Source: RGIG7213 sp045545665 (GTDB taxonomy: Bacteria; Bacillota; Clostridia; Oscillospirales; CAG-272). Taken from it: 37,267 bases of DNA. Below are positions 32,418 through 37,267 of the stretch, piece after piece. The position numbers and the translations under genes were made by a program. Position 1 is the stretch's first letter. Each line of letters begins with the position of its first letter. Location of the stretch: assembly GCA_045545665.1 (NCBI GenBank), contig JAZQBL010000035.1, positions 1 to 37,267 of the forward strand, in the 5' to 3' direction. The notes under the pieces are model-generated. The model searched no databases, was not told the origin of the DNA, and was given only the letters and a program-made list of their open reading frames with translations.

Positions 32418-32439
32418 TCGTCATAATTATGAGTATAAT
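32411..32439 (+). promoter_or_regulatory. Consensus promoter with palindromic operator for the candidate RNA
   Basis: TTGACA (32411-32416), 17 bp, TATAAT (32434-32439): all 12 bases match. The perfect 12-bp palindrome TCATAATTATGA (32421-32432) fills the spacer, preceded by a TGAC/GTCA inverted repeat. This is a plausible operator for the adjacent XRE regulator, which would then control both divergent promoters. Regulation is inferred from position only. Confidence 0.8.
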
Positions 32440-32445
32440 ATATAT

Positions 32446-32537
32446 GCAACTAAAGATATAGATTACTGCTTTGTGGCTGTGCAGTTTTATTTTTTTAGTA
32501 TGCAAAAAGACCGCCTTTTAAGACGGTCTTTTTTAAT
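32446..32537 (+). ncRNA. Candidate small RNA (~90 nt) with its own promoter and terminator
   Basis: A consensus promoter at 32411-32439 and an intrinsic terminator, AAAAAGACCG (32504-32513) pairing with CGGTCTTTTT (32524-32533), bound a transcript of about 90 nt. GCA.ACTAAA (from ~32445) can pair with TTTAGTATGC (32494-32503), closing an internal ACTGC/GCAGT hairpin. No Shine-Dalgarno site with an ORF is visible. A frame containing V-A-V-Q-F-Y-F-F runs through the terminator, so a tiny peptide cannot be excluded. The 13-mer TGGCTGTGCAGTT is shared with 22754-22766. It matches no RNA family I know. Confidence 0.6.
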
Positions 32538-32556
32538 GATATATAACTTGGTGAAT

Positions 32557-32596
32557 GATGCTCTCCTCACCTGAGATCAGGGTGACGGGGAGCATC
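32557..32596 (-). other. Extended hairpin downstream of the SLOG gene
   Basis: GATGCTC.CC pairs with GG.GAGCATC and an inner TCACC pairs with GGGTGA across an 8-nt loop. A long stem ends 19 nt after the SLOG-protein stop on the minus strand. No T tract follows on that strand. Possibly a terminator variant or 3' stabiliser. Confidence 0.45.
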
Positions 32597-32614
32597 GGTT
32601 CGTTTTAAATCGGT

Positions 32615-33142
32615 CTATATTTCCGACGGGTCTACGAATATTATTTCCATGTTCTTTTTCTGTGCCATTTTTACCGTATTTGCCGTACCGCCGGGGGATA
32701 TTGAACGTTCGTTACAGACAGCGATGAGAAAATCGGAATTTGATACCATATAATTATTTCTTTCGTTGAACGCACGTGCCATTTCACGGTATGATATCCT
32801 GCCTTTAAGGCAGTCTGCACGGAAGGAATTTTTTACGATATTTTCGTATTCTTCAAGCACTTTGCCCTTAAGACTGTCTGCGTGTCCTTCAAACGGTATC
32901 GCACAGATGATCTCAACGTCGGGATGAGTTTTTTTAAATTCAAGCACTGCCTCTGCCGCCCATATATCGACGCCTTGGCACATTCCGCTGTAAAAATATC
33001 TCACCCCTTTTTCATACACGGCGTTTATCGCCTCGGTGAGCTTATATTTGAGTTTTGAAACATTTTCTTCAGTCGGCGCAAAGGGCAGTTTTGTCGTTCT
33101 GTAGCCTGTGAATGCTGCCGAATTTTGTTGTGTTAAATTCAT
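32615..33142 (-). CDS. SLOG-domain DUF1273 (YpsA-like) protein
   Basis: 175 residues of the DUF1273/YpsA branch of the SLOG nucleotide-binding superfamily. AAFTGYR (9-15), FYSGMCQGVDIWAAE (50-64), VSNSDFLIAVCN (133-144) and PGGTANTVKMAQKK (150-163) match the Rossmann-like fold that binds nucleotides or ligands. The ATG at 33142 is preferred over 33208 because conservation begins here and an A/G-rich Shine-Dalgarno-like stretch precedes it. Relatives occur near cell-division and stress genes and in proposed nucleotide-signalling systems; the role here is unknown. Divergent from the 33254 gene. Confidence 0.82.
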   Translation of the reverse strand: MNLTQQNSAAFTGYRTTKLPFAPTEENVSKLKYKLTEAINAVYEKGVRYFYSGMCQGVDIWAAEAVLEFKKTHPDVEIICAIPFEGHADSLKGKVLEEYENIVKNSFRADCLKGRISYREMARAFNERNNYMVSNSDFLIAVCNERSISPGGTANTVKMAQKKNMEIIFVDPSEI

Positions 33143-33192
33143 ATTTTTTCTTCTTTCTCCGCACGGGCGGTATGTAAAAATTAAAGCTGATA

Positions 33193-33221
33193 TTGACAAA
33201 TTCCTCATGCGGAATTATAAT
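33193..33221 (+). promoter_or_regulatory. Consensus promoter with inverted repeat, nuclease cassette
   Basis: TTGACA (33193-33198), 17 bp, TATAAT (33216-33221) is a full consensus match. The spacer is almost entirely the inverted repeat AATTCC-TCATGC-GGAATT (33199-33216), a good candidate operator. AGGAGG lies 7 nt before the ATG of the downstream gene. Confidence 0.8.
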
Positions 33222-33253
33222 TATTGTAACCAAAAAACACAGGAGGCAATAAA

Positions 33254-33658
33254 ATGTATATTGTAATGTGTCTTGATGACGGCAACGGCGTACTTTTCAA
33301 CAACAGAAGGCAAAGCCGTGATGCAAAAGTAAGCGCCGATATTTTTAAAACGTCAAAAGGCAGACTCTTCATAAGCGAATATTCAAAAACACTTTTCAAA
33401 CGCTTTGAGGGTGTTACCGTCGGTGAAGAATTTCCGTATTGTGCCGAAGACGGCGACTACTGCTTTGCCGAATGTGAAGTCACAAAGGACGCTGCCGAAA
33501 AAGCGGAAGGCTTCATCATCTACCGCTGGAACAGAAAATACCCGAAGGACGTTTCCTTTGATATTTCGCTTGAAGAGCTCGGTTTTAAGCTTGAAGAAAC
33601 GAAGGAATTTAAAGGAAGCTGTCACGACAAAATAACGAAGGAGGTCTTCAAAAGATGA
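33254..33658 (+). CDS. Conserved small cytoplasmic protein coupled to the nuclease gene
   Basis: 134 residues, beginning MYIVMCLDDGNGVLFNNRRQ and containing GDYCFAECEV, IYRWNRKYP and a terminal GSCHDKITKEVF. The RRQSRD and WNR.YP segments look conserved and the family seems familiar from gut Clostridia. I recall an automatic ribonuclease Z label on relatives, but no HxHxDH metallo-beta-lactamase motif is present, so I do not use it. No signal or membrane segment. The stop overlaps the nuclease ATG (ATGA, 33655-33658), implying 1:1 coupled expression. It could be an intracellular partner, guard or regulator of the nuclease; function unknown. Confidence 0.8.
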   Translation: MYIVMCLDDGNGVLFNNRRQSRDAKVSADIFKTSKGRLFISEYSKTLFKRFEGVTVGEEFPYCAEDGDYCFAECEVTKDAAEKAEGFIIYRWNRKYPKDVSFDISLEELGFKLEETKEFKGSCHDKITKEVFKR

Positions 33659-34590
33659 AAATAAAGCTTCTTTCATTAATAATTTTACTGTCAGCCGTTT
33701 TATCATCCTGCAGATTTACCCCGCCCGACGATATTATAACCGCACCTTTGAAAACAGAGGGAAGCAGTGCCGAAATCACGGATAAAGAAACGGATAAAAG
33801 CTCCGACAGCGACGCCGTGTACGTCCTGCCCGATCCCGACGCCGTCGCCGCCTTTACAGACAAAGCATACGTTCCGATAAACGGAAATATGCCGTATTTC
33901 ACGGAAGATGAAATAACTGACGAACCGTACGAATATTACAGTCCTCTTGACTCTCTCGGCAGATGCGGATACACCATGGCGTGCCTCGGCCGTGAGCTTA
34001 TGCCGACGTCCGAGCGTGAAAACATAAGCAGTGTAAGACCGACGGGCTGGATGACGACGAAATACGATTTCATCGACGGTGAAAATCTCTACAACAGATG
34101 CCACCTGATAGGCTTCCAGCTTGCGGGAGAAAACGCAAACGAGAAGAATCTCATAACCGGCACGAGATATATGAACACCGAAGGTATGCTTCCGTTTGAA
34201 AATATGATAGCCGACTACATAAAAGAGACCGACAACCGTGTAATGTACCGTGTAAGCCCCGTTTTCGTCGGTGACGAGCTTGTAGCCAGAGGCGTTCTTA
34301 TGGAGGGTTATTCGGTTGAAGACGAAGGCGACGGAATATGCTTTAACGTATACGCATACAACTGTCAGCCGGGTATCGAAATAGACTACAAAACGGGCAA
34401 AAACAAGCTTATTGAGCTTGAAGGCGGAATCGAAAGCTCCTACGTGCTTAACACAAACTCAAAGAAATTCCATAAACCCGATTGCGACTCCGTAAAGGAT
34501 ATCTCACAAAGCAACAAAAAGACGTTTGAAGGAACGAGAGAAGAGCTTGTACTCAGAGGTTATTCGCCCTGCGGATCCTGTAAGCCCTGA
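33655..34590 (+). CDS. EndA-type DNA/RNA non-specific endonuclease lipoprotein with Cys/His zinc tail
   Basis: 311 residues. A lipoprotein signal ends at AVLSSC (Cys19), and a Ser/Asp-rich linker follows. The beta-beta-alpha-metal nuclease domain spans about 75-255: RPTGW (128-132), LYNRCHLIGFQLAGEN with catalytic His150, and NLITGTRYMN with the metal-binding Asn. The C-terminal module (260-311) is Ada-type: FHKPDC, with His273 and Cys277, and PCGSC, with Cys306 and Cys309, a likely zinc site. Streptococcal EndA and relatives degrade extracellular DNA or process it for uptake. AAGGAGG precedes the start. Its last 31 nt overlap the converging permease gene. Confidence 0.93.
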   Translation: MKIKLLSLIILLSAVLSSCRFTPPDDIITAPLKTEGSSAEITDKETDKSSDSDAVYVLPDPDAVAAFTDKAYVPINGNMPYFTEDEITDEPYEYYSPLDSLGRCGYTMACLGRELMPTSERENISSVRPTGWMTTKYDFIDGENLYNRCHLIGFQLAGENANEKNLITGTRYMNTEGMLPFENMIADYIKETDNRVMYRVSPVFVGDELVARGVLMEGYSVEDEGDGICFNVYAYNCQPGIEIDYKTGKNKLIELEGGIESSYVLNTNSKKFHKPDCDSVKDISQSNKKTFEGTREELVLRGYSPCGSCKP

Positions 34591-35726
34591 TCGTCGTCAC
34601 TGCTTTCGTATACGGGATATTTATTGAAAAGAAGCGTTGCCGTGTGCTCTTTTATGAGTGTCACGGCAACTGCCGTTAACGGGATAAAGAATATCATACC
34701 GAAAAGTCCCATAAGGTTGCCTCCGGCAAGCACGGCGGCAAGTGTCCAGAGGGGACTTAGACCGACGGAGCTTCCGACGACTCTCGGGTATATAAACTGG
34801 TTTTCGATAAACTGCACGGCAAGATATACACCGATACAGATAAGTACCTTTGACGGATCCGTTATAAGTATCAGAAACGCACCGACGGCACAGGCAAAAA
34901 ACGCACCGATGTAGGGGATAAAAGCTGACACGGCGGCAAGTATGCCGATAAGACTTGCGTAAGGAATGCCGATTATGGCAAATGCGGCAAATATAAGAAC
35001 GCCGAGTATGCACGCTTCAAGGCACTGTCCGGAGAGAAATTTTGAATTTGTCTTGTTTATAAGATCCGCAACGTGGCAGAGATAATCGGCACATTTTTTA
35101 TTCAGATAAGCATAAAGCAGCTTTTTGCACTGTCTTGCAAGCGTTTTCTTTTCAAGAAGTGCGTATATTGCAATAACAGCCGCCGCTCCGACGGTTATGA
35201 CCGTTGACACGGCAGACGATGCGATGCTGACGGCGGAGGATATAACGCTTCCGGCAAGACCCGATATTTTTCCGATGATGCTTTCGATGCTGAAGGAGTC
35301 AAGCCAGGCTGTAAAGGATGAAACGTCGATATTGTAATGCGAAAGCTTTTCCGCAAGGATGGGCCATCCGCTTTTTGCCATGCCGTAAAGAGCCTTTCCC
35401 GACGATACTATTTCGGGAATGAGAAGCACGAACACGACGGTAAGCACGAGCGCAAGGCAAACGAGAGTCAGAATAAGACTCACAAGACGAACGGTCGCCT
35501 CCTTCGGCGGCTTTTTTGATCTTTTGAACATTTTTGTTATGAGGCGTTCAAATCCGCTCATGGGGACGTTTAATAAAAACGCCGCAACAAAGCCCGATAT
35601 GATCGGAAAAACGAGCCCGAACAGCTTTCCTATAAATGACGTTACGGATGAAATATTCATAACGAGAGCGTAAAGAACGATGCCGAAGGCAACGAGATAG
35701 AAGTTTTGCTTTAATTTTTTGTCCAT
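34560..35726 (-). CDS. AI-2E family (PerM-like) membrane permease
   Basis: 388 residues with about seven to eight hydrophobic segments. The family pattern is present: FAAFLLNVPMSGFERLITK-type N-terminal hairpin (FVAAFLLNVPM), a central amphipathic region, and the C-terminal hallmark FIPYIGAFF, QFIENQFIYPRVVGSSVGLSPLW and LFGMIFFIPL. Family members export autoinducer-2 or act as cation/proton antiporters; the substrate is not inferable. The C-terminal tail (YESSDDDQGLQDPQGE) is encoded opposite the nuclease gene, and no terminator separates the two. Confidence 0.93.
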   Translation of the reverse strand: MDKKLKQNFYLVAFGIVLYALVMNISSVTSFIGKLFGLVFPIISGFVAAFLLNVPMSGFERLITKMFKRSKKPPKEATVRLVSLILTLVCLALVLTVVFVLLIPEIVSSGKALYGMAKSGWPILAEKLSHYNIDVSSFTAWLDSFSIESIIGKISGLAGSVISSAVSIASSAVSTVITVGAAAVIAIYALLEKKTLARQCKKLLYAYLNKKCADYLCHVADLINKTNSKFLSGQCLEACILGVLIFAAFAIIGIPYASLIGILAAVSAFIPYIGAFFACAVGAFLILITDPSKVLICIGVYLAVQFIENQFIYPRVVGSSVGLSPLWTLAAVLAGGNLMGLFGMIFFIPLTAVAVTLIKEHTATLLFNKYPVYESSDDDQGLQDPQGE

Positions 35727-35758
35727 TTTCTGACCTCATCTTAATACGTTATGATATC

Positions 35759-35787
35759 ATTCTATCCTCAAAGAATGAATAAATCAA
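35759..35787 (-). promoter_or_regulatory. Promoter of the AI-2E family permease
   Basis: On the minus strand, -35 TTGATT (35782-35787), 17-bp spacer, -10 TAGAAT (35759-35764), about 33 nt before the start codon. The 35788-35993 remainder is AT-rich with no gene. No strong promoter for the LRR gene is visible there. Confidence 0.6.
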
Positions 35788-35993
35788 GGCACAAAAAATA
35801 ATTAAGAAAAAAGAACCCCACAAAAGAAAAATGATGGACGGCGGATAATGGATCCGAGGGAAGTACTGAATAAGCGAGGGGGATTTTTGCATTTTTCAAA
35901 AAAATATCACAATTGTTTACATTTTTTATACACGGTAACGGAATAATGATGCTATTATGTAAGCACAGACTTACTGTTTTAAGGAGAATATCC

Positions 35994-36794
35994 ATGAAAA
36001 AAGACAGCATCAAAAAAATAGGCGCAATTGCACTCGCACTCGTTTTGTCAACTTCGGCAGTTTTTATAACCTCCTGCTCGGATGACGATGACAAAAGAGT
36101 CGAAGAAAAAGACGATGACGATGAAGACAAAAAAGACAAGGACAAAGACCGTGAAACGGGAAAAGATTCAGAGGGCGATACTACATATATCCCCGATGAT
36201 GAAACAAACGCCTCCTTCGGTACAGACGCCGTGACGGATGCAAAAGACGATGAAGTTATTGATGATTCATCGTTTACAAACGATGAGATCGCACAAGGAT
36301 GGTCACTTAAAAACGGCACACTTACAATAATCAACGACTCCGCTATGAAGGATTATAGTTATGACGATCCTGCTCCATGATACGAAGAAAAAGAAAATAT
36401 CAATGAAGTCGTAATCAAAAACGGCGTAACAAAAATAAGTAACTGTGCATTTTCCTGTTACAGAAGTCTTACACAAGTAACGATACCTGACAGTGTTACA
36501 AGTATAGGTGAGTGTGCATTTGATTTCTGCGAAATCCTTACGCAAATAACGATACCGGACGGTGTTACAAGTATAGGTGTCGGTGCATTTTCCTACTGCA
36601 AAAGCCTTACGCAAATAACGATACCCGATAGTGTTACAAGTATAGGTGAACAAGCATTTTGCTACTGTTCAAAACTTCAAACGATAAATTTCGGCGGCAG
36701 TGAAGAACAGTGGGATAAAATAACTAAAGAATGGGATTGGGACAAAAATACCGGTAGAGACGTCGGCGGATATACAGTAAAATTCGGTGCATAA
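35994..36794 (+). pseudogene. BspA-like leucine-rich-repeat lipoprotein with in-frame TGA
   Basis: The frame from ATG 35994 (AAGGAG upstream) to TAA 36794 is 267 codons but has TGA at 36378-36380. The first part has a lipoprotein signal (FITSC, Cys28) and an Asp/Lys/Glu-rich linker, then WSLKNGTLTIIND. After the TGA come three 23-residue LRR_5/BspA repeats such as LTQITIPDSVTSIGEQAF, encoded by 69-nt direct repeats (about 36450-36660). A final FGGSEEQWDKITKEW cap follows. The TGA falls where these proteins usually have Trp (P-W-Y), so one TGG-to-TGA change explains it. The truncated product (128 residues) would lack all repeats. Confidence 0.8.
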
Positions 36795-36799
36795 ATGAT

Positions 36800-36826
36800 A
36801 AAAGAGCTTCGTATGAGGCTCTTTTA
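36800..36826 (+). terminator. Terminator of the LRR gene
   Basis: AAAAGAGC (36800-36807) pairs with GCTCTTTT (36818-36825) across a 10-nt loop, ending in its own T run, 5 nt after the LRR stop codon. Confidence 0.75.
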
Positions 36827-36887
36827 ATTTGCCTTCCTCCGATGAGATTCGCAAAGCGGTATTGTAAAAAGCATCTGCGCCTCCTCC

Positions 36888-37262
36888 ATCACCGCAATGC
36901 GGTGATTTAAAGCGTGCCCGTTTCCGTTATCTATATTTCCATCATTCATCGGATTTTTTCGAAACTGCATCAATACGGGCCGTCGAGGGCGCCGCCCCCT
37001 ACATTCAGCCTTCTCCAGCGGGAGAAGGGGGACCGCGTTAGCGGTGGATGAGGTGTTCGAAGTGATAATCGAATTAACTATCGTAACACCAATCTACGCG
37101 GCTCTTTTTAAAATTATACTTTGCCTTTCCCGGTGAAGGGAATGACGGATGAGGTGTCGATTCATCATTCATCGGATTTTTTCGAAACTGCATCAATTCG
37201 GGTCGTGGTGGGCGCCGACCCCTACCGTTTCCCATTATTCATCATTCATCAAATTCCAAAAG
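36888..37262 (-). repeat. Interspersed repeat cluster D
   Basis: Starts with ATCACCGC-AAT-GCGGTGAT and the module that mirrors 7642-7717 (36888-36964). Two truncated GTAGGGG-type modules in minus orientation follow (ending 37002 and 37225), each preceded by ATCGGATTTTTTCGAAAC. Between them lies the CATTCAGCCTTCTCC / GGAGAAGG hairpin and GTGGATGAGGTG frame, also seen in cluster C. ATTATTCATCATTCATCA closes the cluster near the window end. No gene is supportable in 36827-37267. Confidence 0.8.
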
Positions 37263-37267
37263 GACGG

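Noticed and set aside
35768..36334. 188-codon Ser-rich minus-strand frame
   Set aside because: Antisense to the lipoprotein signal and acidic linker of the LRR gene; Asp/Glu/Lys codons read as Ser/Phe/Leu in reverse.
36378..36380. Recoding of TGA as tryptophan (alternative genetic code)
   Set aside because: Several intact genes here end in TGA at the expected family C-terminus and Trp is otherwise TGG, so the standard code holds.
36303..36653. 116-codon minus-strand frame with periodic CNT.RYRYL repeats
   Set aside because: The periodicity is the antisense reading of the 69-nt LRR repeats of the BspA-like gene.

Overview
The window looks like chromosomal DNA of an uncultured gut-type Clostridia (Oscillospirales/Ruminococcaceae-like Firmicutes). 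The basis is Mini-RNase III, a type I dockerin on a secreted protein, YhaO/YhaN-type nuclease genes, Gram-positive lipoprotein signals, AGGAGG ribosome binding sites, near-consensus sigma-A promoters and a BspA-like leucine-rich-repeat lipoprotein. I saw no rRNA, tRNA, CRISPR array, transposase or phage gene. The lineage is an inference from gene content.

Layout. 1-1365 (-) is the N-terminal part of pyruvate phosphate dikinase, cut by the window edge at the residue expected to be its catalytic histidine. 1783-2406 (-) is a class 3 lipase-like protein. 2572-11924 (+) is a hexuronate operon behind a perfect consensus promoter: uxaC, uxuA, an SDR fructuronate reductase, two xylose-isomerase-like TIM barrels, a repeat cluster, two tandem Gfo/Idh/MocA oxidoreductases, eda and kdgK. 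It encodes the full route glucuronate -> fructuronate -> mannonate -> KDG -> KDPG -> pyruvate + glyceraldehyde-3-P, plus four enzymes the route does not need.

12100-17606 (-) holds a secreted dockerin-bearing metallophosphoesterase with its own promoter, a GH78-like alpha-L-rhamnosidase and tgt. 17646-17953 carries a repeat remnant and a 205-bp element with long terminal inverted repeats. 18001-22698 (-) is secA followed by two overlapping membrane-protein genes. 22888-25388 (-) is a GH123-like/DUF4091 gene, mrnC and a small membrane protein, all overlapping. 25839-31848 (-) is a tight run: D-Ala-D-Ala carboxypeptidase, YhaO-like nuclease, YhaN-like ATPase, rsmG, ribF.

32011-36794 is the least ordinary part. 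It holds a frameshifted XRE regulator divergent from a candidate ~90-nt RNA, with overlapping -35 boxes and a perfect palindrome in the promoter spacer. A SLOG/DUF1273 gene follows. Next come a translationally coupled small protein and an EndA-type nuclease lipoprotein with a Cys/His zinc tail, then an AI-2E family permease that overlaps the nuclease tail to tail. Last is a BspA-like LRR lipoprotein interrupted by an in-frame TGA.

Four intergenic regions (about 7.5, 17.7, 25.5 and 37 kb) carry members of one modular interspersed repeat family built from short palindromes and a GATAATA-type heptamer tract.
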